A stretch of 64,000 nucleotides of DNA from Alicyclobacillus sp. SO9 (GTDB lineage Bacteria; Bacillota; Bacilli; Alicyclobacillales; Alicyclobacillaceae): positions 3,162,001-3,226,000 of the forward strand of contig NZ_CP066339.1 in NCBI RefSeq assembly GCF_016406125.1, read 5' to 3'. A model generated the notes under the pieces. That model had not been told where the DNA came from and ran no database searches. It saw only the letters and a program-made list of their open reading frames with translations. The first letter of the stretch is position 1, and each line of letters begins with the position of its first letter. The position numbers and the translations under genes are program-made. Positions 1-9,016 of the stretch are shown here, piece after piece.

Positions 1-1390
1 CTCCAGCCACTTTTCCTAGCAAAACGGTCAATCCGTGTTCAAACTCCAGCGATTCATCATCTGTCCCGGTAGTAGCGTGACACAATTCATGCAGCAAGGT
101 TCCCGCAAAGTCATGTAACGTGGCCAACTGGTCTCTTCGAATAACGATCATCTCTCTTGCGGGGTCCCACAGACCCAGAGCCTGATTGTGGTCATAGCTG
201 TTCATTCGCATCGTCTCAGAGATTTTGATAGCTTTAACTCTCTTTGCGTTACGTCCAACAACTTTGACGAGTCTATCTCTGTATGCAAATACAGCCTGCT
301 CCTTCTTGGATAAAGCTTCTGGTTCAATGAAATTGAACTGGAAACTATCGTTCCACTGATTACGATATTCCCCTAAATCAATAATGGGGTTACCTTCAAA
401 GTCACGAATCCTTCCAAACTTCGCTGCAATATCCTCCGGTACAATGATGATACGTTTTCCGTCGTCTTCTGCGTGTGATACCAGGGAACCACCGGTTCGA
501 AGGTCTTCAGAAGTAAGAAATATCACATTGTCTGTGGAGTTAAGAATTTTACAGGCATGCAAAGCAACATCGGTCCAGTCTAACTCGTCGTGCATAGTTC
601 CTCGCTGAAAGTTTTGCAAGTCGTTTGCGAGGTCATCGGCAACTGACGATGAACTACAGGCTAACAGAATCGACTTTACCCGATCCGTGTAGGCGGAACG
701 TCCGACATTCGTTCTCTCTCGATTCAACGCCTTTCGCAGCTTGGCGGACGGTGAGGTAACATTGTACGAAAATAAGAAATTATCCTCTTCAGCGATACAC
801 AAGCCATTTACGTATATCCTCCCCTTCAGCCTTGGCTGTCTACGAATCACGCTACCTTTGGAAGTTGTCTCCAGAACTTCTTCTTCGCTAAACTGGAGAA
901 AATATGACTTGGCAGTCTCGATGTCAGTGTCTTTTACTCCATCCATAACAAAGTCCGTTCCTATAAATGCTTTGTCAGACGGTGCTGAAATGTATGCGTG
1001 CAGCGTGGCGACGTCGGAAAACCCATGCTTGCCTGCTTTAGCAACTGTGATATCCCCATGCTTTGAGAAAATTGAAATTTTGACCTTGTGACGGTCAAAG
1101 GTAGCGAAAGCATCCTTCAGTCCAAATCCAAATTTACCAATCACAATATCTTTATTCTTCAACTTTTCCTTGTTCTCGTTCTGTGTTAAATGCTCATATT
1201 TGAGTCCTCGTCCAAAGTCACGAAGGTGCCATTTTCCTTGGTCGTCTTTGAAAATCTCTGGTGGTTGTGTCTTGGTTAAAACTTGCTCGTCCAATGCATT
1301 CGCAAGTATCTCACGAACAGCGTACGCAACCGACCAATGTTCAAGAACCTTCTCAATATTCAGGTCAAATAACCGTGCTTCCCCTGACAT
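1..1390 (-). CDS. GHKL ATPase with C-terminal HExxH motif (partial)
   Basis: The minus strand is open from an ATG at 1388-1390 to the window edge, so the 3' end is missing; 463 codons are visible. The N-terminal part has GHKL (Hsp90/histidine-kinase-type) ATP-binding motifs in order: an N-box with REILANALDE near residue 28, a DFGRG motif near 60 and GKFGFGLKDAF near 85. Near residue 434 there is HELCH (bases 77-91), matching the HExxH zinc-peptidase motif. The reading is an ATP-dependent conformational switch joined to a metallopeptidase-like domain; substrate unknown. A G-rich ribosome binding site precedes the ATG. The defence context suggests a conflict role, which is inference. The motifs are clear; the function is not. 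Confidence 0.75.
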   Translation of the reverse strand, partial: MSGEARLFDLNIEKVLEHWSVAYAVREILANALDEQVLTKTQPPEIFKDDQGKWHLRDFGRGLKYEHLTQNENKEKLKNKDIVIGKFGFGLKDAFATFDRHKVKISIFSKHGDITVAKAGKHGFSDVATLHAYISAPSDKAFIGTDFVMDGVKDTDIETAKSYFLQFSEEEVLETTSKGSVIRRQPRLKGRIYVNGLCIAEEDNFLFSYNVTSPSAKLRKALNRERTNVGRSAYTDRVKSILLACSSSSVADDLANDLQNFQRGTMHDELDWTDVALHACKILNSTDNVIFLTSEDLRTGGSLVSHAEDDGKRIIIVPEDIAAKFGRIRDFEGNPIIDLGEYRNQWNDSFQFNFIEPEALSKKEQAVFAYRDRLVKVVGRNAKRVKAIKISETMRMNSYDHNQALGLWDPAREMIVIRRDQLATLHDFAGTLLHELCHATTGTDDESLEFEHGLTVLLGKVAG

Positions 1391-1527
1391 AGCCCCACCC
1401 CCATGTGGTTAATTCTACCACGAGATGGAAATTCAAATCTATTCCAGTAGGGAAATAGTCGACCTAACGTGCACTTTAACCACCACCGGATTATGTAGCG
1501 GGGACTGCCAGTGCGGTCCCCAAATTA

Positions 1528-2229
1528 TCATTGCACCTTCCAAGTCAATGCTCGTACATGACTGTCAATCTGCGGTCGCACCAGGTCAATTACGTTTTGT
1601 CTTGTCGACCGATATGTTCTCACGACCTCATCCCAGGCAGCGTCGATGTTAAACCGATTGCCATCAACTACGATTGTCCATGCGAGTTCCGCATTTAACG
1701 GTATCTCGATCTTGTTCTCTCTGCAGTACAAATACCCAATGTCTGAAGGATATCCATCTCTCAGACCCTGTACGTAGGCCGTCAACTCCCTGGATGACCA
1801 ATACTTAATAGTGCCTAACTCGGCCGCTACTAGCGTCATTTCCCAATCCTTCAGCCCTTCCTCACGGCTGCCAACATAATACACCACTACGCCATCGGAG
1901 AGAACAGCACTCTCCAGGTGATCAAATGAGCAACCATCTTTCAGTAGCGAGTCTCTCAAAAACTGACTATTTGTTAAACCCCGAATGGGAACAAAACCGG
2001 TCGGGCCAAGTGGGCAGTTGCCACCGACATCACTGTGTCTATGCATACGTGTGTACTGTGCGGGTGTTCCTGCAATCTCAAAAGCCTCTTGTAATGCTCC
2101 TTCCCACAAACGGCGGAATTCAGGGTCCATCCACTGTGAATGCCGATCCTTTCTATCCGTGTGTTTTCCGAACCAAATAACGTTTTCCACGCCTTCCAGC
2201 GTAGGAACTGGCCCTCTGGTTGAACTCAT
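1528..2229 (-). CDS. Unknown family, long paralog (copy 1 of 3)
   Basis: Encodes 233 residues from an ATG preceded by GAAGGGGATTTGATC, a leader shared with its paralog at 3408-3815. The frame is open 42 codons further upstream, but that part covers the promoter. The first ~120 residues share with the paralog an N-terminal V(I/V)WFG motif, a DRKDRHSQWMD-type motif, a GSD(I/V)G-like segment and a YYxGSR motif. The C-terminal ~110 residues have no counterpart in the shorter copy. I do not recognise the family. It stands tail-on to the GHKL gene and divergent from an ADP-ribosyltransferase-like gene. A toxin, antitoxin or defence role is possible but unsupported by any motif I know. Confidence 0.7.
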   Translation of the reverse strand: MSSTRGPVPTLEGVENVIWFGKHTDRKDRHSQWMDPEFRRLWEGALQEAFEIAGTPAQYTRMHRHSDVGGNCPLGPTGFVPIRGLTNSQFLRDSLLKDGCSFDHLESAVLSDGVVVYYVGSREEGLKDWEMTLVAAELGTIKYWSSRELTAYVQGLRDGYPSDIGYLYCRENKIEIPLNAELAWTIVVDGNRFNIDAAWDEVVRTYRSTRQNVIDLVRPQIDSHVRALTWKVQ

Positions 2230-2273
2230 GATCAAATCCCCTTCTATTCGGCCTGTCGCCGTTGATGCCAGAC

Positions 2274-2303
2274 AGCCTATAAAAGGTTGTCCCGATAATG
2301 CAA
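2274..2303 (-). promoter_or_regulatory. Promoter shared by the paralog family (copy 1)
   Basis: On the minus strand TTGCAT (2298-2303) and TAGGCT (2274-2279) are separated by 18 bases, 45 bases upstream of the start. The same arrangement, with conserved sequence around it, stands before the two other family copies (3853-3882 and 47718-47747). Confidence 0.5.
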
Positions 2304-2610
2304 GCATCTGGGGAGTGTTTCTTGCTAACAGGCGCACTATTTCATACTCATTCACACAGGCAGAATAGTCCTTAGACTTAGATAAACCGTGGTACTCACG
2401 GCATGAAAACTGTGCGAGACAGTCCTATTCCATGAAAACTCCGTGCTCTAGTTCACTGTTTGAATCAATAACCGGAATGGGTTGGTCACAGATTAGTAAA
2501 AATCCGCCAAGAAATTGGACAGGATTGCCGTGAGACTCAGTGGAAGATTTCGCACAGGTATTTTCTCCAACCAACAGGATATTCAAAGCGATATAGGGAG
2601 GGGCTTTAAC

Positions 2611-3405
2611 ATGCCCATAAGTCTATTCAAGGATGGTCATCAGAAGTTCGAAGACCGCTGCATCCCATTGGTAGAGGCGATTGAATGCGATTTCGGTTTT
2701 GATGAAATTAGGTTGCCAGATATGAGCCAGGTGAAAGAGGCCAGCGAATTATTGGGAATTAACCCCCTACTTCTGTTTGTTCAAGGCTCGAAACACATGC
2801 CCTATTTTTATTATCACGATCATGTGATGTGTAACCTGAGAGCATTACAAACGGACTATCTCAAACACATAGAGGCTGACGTATTCATCAAAACCTCACA
2901 TGCATCCATGACACAGTCTCTTCAAACGAGCGACTTTGAACGAGCCTTTCTCCGGATGAACAAACGACACCTGTTCGATTCTTATCAGGAACTGTTTGAC
3001 GTGATCCCGGATCATCTTAAGTTTGATGTTTTCATCGATGCTTACCAGATGTCGGAATACGGGTTCAGTCAGATCAATCAAGAAGCAGTAAAAGAGGTCG
3101 CCACCTACTGTGCGTACTCCCACGTAAAACAGATAACGAGGAAAAAGCTTAAGTCGAAGACGCAACGAGGGGGCTTCATTACCTTATATCGTGGCGCAGG
3201 AGACCTTTCATCTCCGTTAAACGAGGCATATTCATGGACGACAGACAAAAAAGTCGCTTTGTTTTTCGCAAATCGCTTTGGAAAAGGCCGTCTCTACCGT
3301 GCCAAAGTACACATCTCAAACGTGCTGGCTTATCTTACGGATAGAGATGAGAGCGAAGTGCTGGTACTGCCAGAAGATCTGATACATTTTGAAGAATTGA
3401 TATAG
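2611..3405 (+). CDS. ADP-ribosyltransferase-like protein
   Basis: Encodes 264 residues from the ATG at 2611, which has AGGGAGGGG eight bases upstream; the frame is open 32 codons further back but without a better site. The C-terminal ~70 residues resemble the ADP-ribosyltransferase fold: FITLYRGAG (R of the NAD site), YSWTTDKKVALFFA (the S/T-containing strand) and ESEVLVLPEDL (the catalytic-glutamate region). Known members move ADP-ribose from NAD+ to proteins or nucleic acids and often act as toxins or defence effectors. The N-terminal ~190 residues are unrecognised. It lies between two paralogs of an unknown family transcribed the other way. The fold call is from motif order only. Confidence 0.6.
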   Translation: MPISLFKDGHQKFEDRCIPLVEAIECDFGFDEIRLPDMSQVKEASELLGINPLLLFVQGSKHMPYFYYHDHVMCNLRALQTDYLKHIEADVFIKTSHASMTQSLQTSDFERAFLRMNKRHLFDSYQELFDVIPDHLKFDVFIDAYQMSEYGFSQINQEAVKEVATYCAYSHVKQITRKKLKSKTQRGGFITLYRGAGDLSSPLNEAYSWTTDKKVALFFANRFGKGRLYRAKVHISNVLAYLTDRDESEVLVLPEDLIHFEELI

Positions 3406-3407
3406 GG

Positions 3408-3815
3408 TCAATTTGAAGCTACAACTTTACTCCATTCCTTAAGCGCAGCTTTGCGGCTGCCATTGTAGTATACTGCGATGCCTTCTCTCACCTTTACACT
3501 GTGTAGGTGGGCGCAGCCTTTTCCTAAAATTGCGTCTCTCAGCAATCGGCTGTTCAGATGTCCCGAGACGGGAAACAGATGCCTGATAGCATCTGATGGT
3601 GCATTACCAATATCACTTCCTTGCTTCATTTGTCGGTATTGCTTTGGATTCTCTGCGACTTCAAATGCCTCCCGCAGTCGTTTTATCCAAACGGCATAAA
3701 ATTGCATGTCCATCCACTGTGTATGCCGAGTCCTGTTGTCCTTGCTCTGGCCAAACCACACTACGTTTTTCAGTTCTGCCAGTGTCCCCACTGGTTGTTT
3801 CCCTGACTCCATCAT
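3408..3815 (-). CDS. Unknown family, short paralog (copy 2 of 3)
   Basis: About 135 residues, starting at tandem ATGs (3815 or 3812) behind GAGAGGGGATTTGAT, nearly identical to the leader of the gene at 1528-2229. It keeps the family core: VVWFG, DNRTRHTQWMD, GSDIG and YYNGSRKAALKEW. It stops just after the last motif, lacking the C-terminal ~110 residues of the long copy. Its stop is two bases from the stop of the convergent ADP-ribosyltransferase-like gene, so the three genes form one block: paralog, ART, paralog. Function unknown. Confidence 0.65.
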   Translation of the reverse strand: MMESGKQPVGTLAELKNVVWFGQSKDNRTRHTQWMDMQFYAVWIKRLREAFEVAENPKQYRQMKQGSDIGNAPSDAIRHLFPVSGHLNSRLLRDAILGKGCAHLHSVKVREGIAVYYNGSRKAALKEWSKVVASN

Positions 3816-3852
3816 CAAATCCCCTCTCGGCCTAATGCCGTTGATGTGTGAC

Positions 3853-3882
3853 AGCCTACAAAGGGTTGATCGGATAGTGCAA
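3853..3882 (-). promoter_or_regulatory. Promoter shared by the paralog family (copy 2)
   Basis: TTGCAC (3877-3882) and TAGGCT (3853-3858) on the minus strand, spacing 18. The surrounding block (about 3840-3960) also recurs in front of the AbrB-like remnant at 44.1-44.3 kb. Confidence 0.5.
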
Positions 3883-3993
3883 GTCACAGGAAACAGTTTT
3901 CTTTACTATTTTCAAAATACGGTCAGATTCTCCTGAACGGCATGTCGTTTAATGCAGATTTGAGACATACTGCTGCTGAAGGAGTTTGATAAT

Positions 3994-4242
3994 ATCGAGC
4001 AAAATCGCATCGTTCGACGAATTGATACCTTGGGACGAGTGGTTCTTCCAACGGAAATGAGGAAAACTTTGGGAATTATTGAAAAAGACGATATAGAAAT
4101 CTTCATGGAAGAAGAAAGCATCGTGATTGCATCATATTCTGCCGTGTGTCTGTTTTGCGGGTTTTCCGAGGAACTAATAGACATGAAGGGAGGGCCTGTA
4201 TGCACACATTGTGCACATGAACTCCAATCCTGGGGAGTATGA
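3994..4242 (+). CDS. AbrB/SpoVT-like regulator, start unclear
   Basis: The frame encodes IVRRIDTLGRVVLP, EMRKTLGI and DIEIFMEEESIVI, the N-terminal swapped-hairpin DNA-binding signature of AbrB/SpoVT regulators. A CxxC...CxxC segment (VCLFCG and VCTHCAHEL) follows near the end, also usual in this family. The odd point is the start: AAGGAG (3979-3984) is correctly placed for an ATC at 3994, and the first ordinary start is a TTG at 4030, which would cut into the domain. A non-canonical start or a damaged gene are both possible. It is followed 105 bases later by the IS-split nuclease gene. A second, damaged copy is at 44228. Confidence 0.6.
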   Translation: MEQNRIVRRIDTLGRVVLPTEMRKTLGIIEKDDIEIFMEEESIVIASYSAVCLFCGFSEELIDMKGGPVCTHCAHELQSWGV

Positions 4243-4445
4243 GAACTTGTACACTATATCAGAACTGAGTCTTATCCGGTGAAAGAGGAGTTTAGCATCT
4301 GGATGTTTAATTGAAATAAGTTAGATTTTCTCAGAAAGGAGTCGCATATGACTCTTGCAGAACTGCATGGAAAACTAACAGCTCAAGAAGAATCCGAAGA
4401 CCTGTTAACGTCGGATGTCTTCGGAACGTTCAAGTACGTCAGTCC

Positions 4446-4454
4446 AGGTAGAGG
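4446..4454. repeat. Target site duplication, left
   Basis: AGGTAGAGG directly before the left end of the IS256-family element; the identical 9 bases follow its right end at 5951-5959. Confidence 0.9.
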
Positions 4455-5950
4455 GTAGTGTCAAGAAGTTTGTGTAATTTCTTTTCAGTAGGGTTATCCA
4501 TCGAAGATGGATAACATCATTATTTGGTTTGTTTTGGTAGGTGGGGGGTACCCCCCACCGAAAATTAGAACTTTATCCCTCTTGGATTGAATATTCAGAA
4601 CTAATATCCTTGTTGAATTGCTGGACTGTCTCGGAATTATTTTGGATAATTATTCCTTGTCGAGAGTCTCGGAGACAGCTGGGTAACGCTCTTCATACAT
4701 TCGCTGTAGCCCGGCTTTTGTTTCCTCATCGCCAAAGCCTCGGATGACCCTGGTACTCCATTTCTCGTTGTACGCTGTGACCTCCAGATAGATAATTTTC
4801 TCAGCAGCGTCCATATTTGTTAAGCTGTTCATCGGTCTAAAACGTTTGCGAAGTTCTTTGTTCGTCCGCTCGATGGCATTTGAAGTATAGATTGCGTGAC
4901 GAATCAGCTTCGGATATTTGTAAAACGTCAGGAGCGTTGAAAGTTGGCCTTCCCAGGACTGAATTTCTTTCGAATACTTTTTCCCCCACTTATCTTTGAC
5001 GGTGTCGAACGCAGCTACGGCCAAGTCCTTGTCTGGTGCGGTGTACACCGTTTTGAGATCACTGAGAAATTCCGTCTTGTCACCGACTCGGATTTTTGGG
5101 AAGGTACTTCGCACTTTATGTACGACGCAGTGCTGAACGTCAGCCTTTGAATAGATTTCTCGAAAGGCTTCTTCGAGACCAGGGAGCCCATCAAATACAC
5201 CCAGTAACACTTCGTGTACTCCACGGTTGTATAGGTCCTTGAGCACGTCCTTCCAACCGTTGGCACTTTCTTTGCCGCCCACGTAGAAGCCGAGTATTTG
5301 TCGGTATCCGTCTTCGTTGATACCCATCGCCAGGTAGACGACTTCGCTGTCCACCGTAGTACGTTTTAACTTGATGTAGATGCCATCTAGGTAGATGACC
5401 GAATAACGCTTTTCTAACGGACGCTGCTGCCATTCTTCTACATCTTCCAAAACGGTCTTTGTGATATTACTGATGGTCGTTGGCGAGTACTCTGTGCCAA
5501 ACATCCCTTCGATAAATTTCGCGACATCCCGGGTACTCATACCGCCTTTATACATGTGAATGACAGCCTCTTCTAGCCAACCTTCCCGGCGTTGGTATGG
5601 CTCAAACAACTGAGTCTGAAAGGCGTCCTTACGGTCTCGGGGAACCTGTAGGTCCTCTATCTCGCCATACCGCGTTTGTAAGGAGCGACCATAGTAACCA
5701 TTTCTACTCGGGCGGCGCCCCTCATACTCCACATTCAGGAAATGCTCAATTTCTTCTCGCATGATAAACTCGAGTTTTTCCTTAACAAAGCCTTTCACGA
5801 GATTTTCCATTAGATCTCCAATACTCTGTTCATGTACACTATCCATAGGTAGGGCTTCCTTTCTGGTGATGTCGCAATCCCGAGGATACCCTACCTTTTT
5901 GTTATCTGAGAAGGATCCAAATTCTCCTACACAAACAATTTTACTTCATC
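4455..5950 (-). mobile_element. IS256-family insertion sequence
   Basis: A 1496-base element with one transposase gene and imperfect inverted ends: the left end has GAAGTTTGTGTAA and the reversed right end has AATTGTTTGTGTAG, each about 10-15 bases inside the border. It is flanked by a perfect 9-bp direct repeat, within the 8-9 bp range usual for IS256. It interrupts a nuclease gene. Exact duplication and an intact transposase imply a recent insertion. Confidence 0.92.
4650..5846 (-). CDS. IS256-family DDE transposase
   Basis: 398 residues, full length for the family. It has the IS256 arrangement: an N-terminal region with RRPSRNGYYGRS, then YLDGIYIKL (first catalytic Asp, residue 154), GVFDGLPGLEEAF (second Asp, residue 219), the CVVHKVR C-x2-H motif (residue 240), and SNAIERTNKELRKR (catalytic Glu, near residue 325). 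It cuts and reinserts its own element. The gene is intact and is the only one in the IS. Confidence 0.97.
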   Translation of the reverse strand: MDSVHEQSIGDLMENLVKGFVKEKLEFIMREEIEHFLNVEYEGRRPSRNGYYGRSLQTRYGEIEDLQVPRDRKDAFQTQLFEPYQRREGWLEEAVIHMYKGGMSTRDVAKFIEGMFGTEYSPTTISNITKTVLEDVEEWQQRPLEKRYSVIYLDGIYIKLKRTTVDSEVVYLAMGINEDGYRQILGFYVGGKESANGWKDVLKDLYNRGVHEVLLGVFDGLPGLEEAFREIYSKADVQHCVVHKVRSTFPKIRVGDKTEFLSDLKTVYTAPDKDLAVAAFDTVKDKWGKKYSKEIQSWEGQLSTLLTFYKYPKLIRHAIYTSNAIERTNKELRKRFRPMNSLTNMDAAEKIIYLEVTAYNEKWSTRVIRGFGDEETKAGLQRMYEERYPAVSETLDKE

Positions 5951-5959
5951 AGGTAGAGG
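5951..5959. repeat. Target site duplication, right
   Basis: AGGTAGAGG, identical to 4446-4454. Confidence 0.9.
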
Positions 5960-6626
5960 CCTTATTCCATTCCTCAGAACTAGTAAAAATCTCCTCGGAG
6001 AAAGTTTCAGAGAGAACGGCCCTATTGCTGATGCCGAGTATTTGTTCTGGCCGAAGACTACAGGGTTTCACCGGGAACCGGATGTATTGTGCATTCTTAC
6101 TGCGCAGGATGGAACCATTACGACAATCATGGTCGAGTGTAAATACACGTCGCCAAAGAGTAATAGTTTGGACAGACATTCGTGGTCACATGGGGATCAG
6201 TTGGCCGAGCAATACTACGATTTGGTGACGAATCGTCTTAATGTTAGTGATGCCAACTATAAGAAAATCTCTTCCTCAGAGCGAAAGTATCTCTTTTATG
6301 TAACCGCTCACTATGCGCTTCCCAGGGCTGACATCCAAGAATCTGCTGAACTTCTTCGAAACAAAGGCGTGAATGAATCCTACAATTGCCTTTTTTGGAC
6401 TTCTTGGAGAAAAGTTAGTTCCATCATCGAACCCCAAATAGCAGATTCGGAAACCGATACTATGACAGTTCGGCTACTAACCGACCTACGGTTGCTACTT
6501 CACAGGAAGAGACTCGTTCCCTTTCAGGGATTTAAGGCAGTCGATTCATTCGACGCTGATGGACTAAACCGGCCATTCTTTTGGCGCCAAGCAGGGGCAG
6601 AATTTTAAGGATGAGGAGATGCGTCT

Positions 6627-7223
6627 TTGATAACAGGAAAAAGAATGAAGGAAATCTATATGGCGATGACTGCAATTTGTGAGGAAGTATCCATGCTTCT
6701 CAACTCGATAAACGATCAGCTTGTTGAGCTGGGCTATGCGGCAAACGGTACTGGAGTCATGTGGGACCGCTCAAATAGTTGGCATGGCCCTAGATTCTGG
6801 ATGCCATATTTCCAACAGAAGATATGGATCGGCTCGCAGCGGAAAAACGAAGGGATTGGCGTCAACATCTTATTTGACTATGCAGACTTTAATAACCAGT
6901 ATCCCGCCATCACCTGTGCCTATCTTAAGGCAGAAAATGAAAGTTCATTCCATAGGTGTATACCGTTGTTTAACGCTGGGTATGGAGCTGAATCTGATTA
7001 TAGGGAGAACCTCCATACTAAGTCGTACCACAACATCGACGACGGCGTGGAAATGTGGTACTACTTCCTGCCGCTCGAGACTGTAAGTAGAGAAGAAAAA
7101 GTGCTCGAATACATCATTGAACCTCTCCATCAACGCTTTCAGTCACAGGGAAATAACACGGCCAAAATCAAATCTCTAGGCGACGTGGTTAAAACTGTTG
7201 AAGAGATTGTTGAGGGAGATTAA
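6627..7223 (+). CDS. Unknown partner of the IS-split nuclease gene
   Basis: 198 residues from a TTG at 6627 with GAGGAG eight bases upstream (an internal ATG at 6645 is an alternative). I do not recognise the family. Visible features are an aromatic-rich middle (WHGPRFWMPYFQQKIWIG), PAITCAYLKAENE near residue 95 and a charged C-terminal helix. It lies 18 bases after the interrupted nuclease gene, so it is probably co-transcribed. Part of a homolog, with an internal deletion, survives at 44440-44590 just behind the second AbrB-like copy, which supports AbrB, nuclease and this gene as one ancestral cassette. Confidence 0.6.
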   Translation: MITGKRMKEIYMAMTAICEEVSMLLNSINDQLVELGYAANGTGVMWDRSNSWHGPRFWMPYFQQKIWIGSQRKNEGIGVNILFDYADFNNQYPAITCAYLKAENESSFHRCIPLFNAGYGAESDYRENLHTKSYHNIDDGVEMWYYFLPLETVSREEKVLEYIIEPLHQRFQSQGNNTAKIKSLGDVVKTVEEIVEGD

Positions 7224-7298
7224 GTCTACTCATTGGCGAACCGGTGGCCACCTATTAAATCCGCCTTGAAATTCCCGCAAGTATTTCTGCACTTCCCC

Positions 7299-7583
7299 TC
7301 ATGGCTTAGACATGGATGCGATCGACCTGCTCACAACTTCTCTGAGTTCTGCTTCCTTGAAATTCTTGATATTTATCCACCCCCGAGCATCCGTTAAATA
7401 GTCTTCCATGTACCGTCCACATACGAAACCGTTGCCACTGTGATACAATTCACGGGCGACGGTTCTGCCCGGTTTCTTACTGCCAGAGAAGGTGAAATTC
7501 ACGAAACGACCGTTGCTTATCGATTCCTCACGCAGTTCAGGAAACGACCTCAGTATCTCACGCTTGTGTTCAAAGGAAAGCAT
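7299..7583 (-). CDS. Small hypothetical protein
   Basis: 94 residues, with AGAGGGGACATAA before the ATG. Charged, with a GYMEDY-like middle and a C-terminal helix; no recognised domain. It has no strong competitor on the other strand and sits alone between the nuclease cassette and a HEPN-like gene. Confidence 0.45.
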   Translation of the reverse strand: MLSFEHKREILRSFPELREESISNGRFVNFTFSGSKKPGRTVARELYHSGNGFVCGRYMEDYLTDARGWINIKNFKEAELREVVSRSIASMSKP

Positions 7584-7704
7584 TTATGTCCCCTCTCTCA
7601 CATTGGGATTATCTTGAAGCAGCAACATGTCTAGCGCATACTGCCCTTGTGGTGAACACATGATCAAGTGTTATCTATCTTTTAGTTTATTCTGTCGCAA
7701 GATG

Positions 7705-8322
7705 TCAATCCCACTCCACACTGAATTCGGCGTATTGTTCCGCTCTAGTTTCTAACTCATTGTCGATCCATGCTTGGATACCATCTAGGAACGACTTTAC
7801 TGTCTCAATTTTCCTTGATAACGATGTATACCCAATCAGTTTCGTTGTATCCGTACGGAAAAACTTACCCTCAGTGCTTTTTATATAGCGGAATGCTTGC
7901 CCGGATTTATCCAATCTATGTAGATCAACAATTGTCCGACGTACTTCTTTTAGAGATTCTCGGTCGGACGTTGGCCATTGGGCAGAAATCCACTTCCACA
8001 GGTCTACGTAAAGGTGAGTATCTAACCCGTGTCCCTCTAGGATTCTTGGATCTACTTCCTCACCATCAACATCTTTCCACTTCAAATAGATGTCCTTTAG
8101 GGAGAGTTCAACATAGTGTCTAAACAGATAAAGTGACGGGTATAACCAAGTATCCCTTTCATTTTCTTCGTGAGCATGGCTGGCGAGATAAAGCGCAGCA
8201 GAACCATATCCTTCAATCATGGCCCATGATTCATGACCAATGTCTCCTCCAAAATATGCATTTGAAACGCCGGGATCAGAATCAACGATCACATTCTTGT
8301 TTCCTTTCTGTTTCTTATCCAT
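7705..8322 (-). CDS. HEPN-like hypothetical protein
   Basis: 205 residues from the ATG at 8322, preceded by AAAGGA at good spacing; a start seven codons earlier is also open. The sequence PSLYLFRHYVELSLKDI, then a helix beginning HGLDTHLYVDLWKW and LHRLDKSGQAFRY, resembles the helical HEPN-like proteins common in defence islands. A clean Rx4-6H nuclease motif is not evident, so RNase activity should not be assumed. It stands alone. Confidence 0.5.
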   Translation of the reverse strand: MDKKQKGNKNVIVDSDPGVSNAYFGGDIGHESWAMIEGYGSAALYLASHAHEENERDTWLYPSLYLFRHYVELSLKDIYLKWKDVDGEEVDPRILEGHGLDTHLYVDLWKWISAQWPTSDRESLKEVRRTIVDLHRLDKSGQAFRYIKSTEGKFFRTDTTKLIGYTSLSRKIETVKSFLDGIQAWIDNELETRAEQYAEFSVEWD

Positions 8323-8343
8323 TAGGTGTCGTCCTTTCAACAC

Positions 8344-9016
8344 AAATCTAGCTTCCTTGCCAAAAGACTGAAATCCATTTTAATTATACAATATATCCCT
8401 AAAGAAGGAAGCGGTTGAAAGGCAGGCTGGTCGACTTAAACAATCCGTATGACAATCTGGTTTAAGTCTCTTTAGTTTCAAAGTGAAAGAGAGGTGGCCT
8501 CTTAGGAGCGATTCTTACTTGTAACACTAGTAGCGGGCAAACAGTACACCACTAAGCGGACTGTGAGTGAAAGCTATCAGCCAAAAGAACGTCGTCATCA
8601 ATATTTGTGAGATATTACTGGCGAGAAGATCGTCGGAAATATCATTGTCATTCCTTCGACAAAGTCTATCTGCCCATTTGAGAGATGGCGAATTGTAGCA
8701 AGCTGAAGTTCACAAGAATTAACCTCCAATTTTCAGTCACAAGTTACATTTAGGGGTCGAGCACTGTCTCTGCCTTACTACCATTGCAAGTCCCCCTCTT
8801 CACAACAGATCCCGGGTTTAGGTTCTTAATCAATTTGAGAAATAAGGTTCCAGCGGAATCTCAATTTAAGGAGTAATTTACCTTGTGCATTTTCTTGCAT
8901 GAGATGAGAGAAGCACGAAACCCTAAAAATCGACAAAAGGTTTATACTAGAGAGTACCTAAGTATAAAATTTACATAGTTTCCTGTTGTAATTTAGGTAG
9001 GGAAGGAGATGGGTTG
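8344..9016. other. Gene-poor stretch before the SIR2 operon
   Basis: No intact gene. It holds a decayed uracil-DNA glycosylase fragment (8637-8800) and the upstream region of the SIR2 gene, AT-rich from 8930 on, with a possible TATAAAAT near 8965. Confidence 0.5.
8637..8800 (-). pseudogene. Remnant of a uracil-DNA glycosylase-like gene
   Basis: The DNA matches, with many substitutions and small gaps, the C-terminal coding part of the truncated gene at 22508-22852. Shared blocks include GACAAAGTCT, TTGTAGCAA and TGTCTCTGCCTT. No open frame remains. An intact homolog is at 50949-51593. Confidence 0.55.

Larger units (their letters stand above)
4348..6608 (+). pseudogene. PD-(D/E)XK-type nuclease gene split by an IS
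   Basis: Two pieces, 4348-4454 and 5960-6608, are separated by an IS256-family element. Removing the element and one copy of its 9-bp duplication restores a single frame of 251 codons plus stop, starting at an ATG with AGAAAGGAG upstream. Near the middle of the restored protein are EPDV and, about 17 residues later, VECKY, matching the D...ExK metal-binding core of PD-(D/E)XK nucleases. The downstream piece can start only internally, at a TTG near 6042, leaving 188 residues that still include the ExK core. The unknown gene at 6627 follows 18 bases later and was probably its operon partner. The disruption is direct; the nuclease call is motif-based. Confidence 0.85.

Noticed and set aside
384-1412. 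Plus-strand open frames in the first 1.4 kb
   Set aside because: They run antisense to a continuous minus-strand gene with clear GHKL and HExxH motifs.
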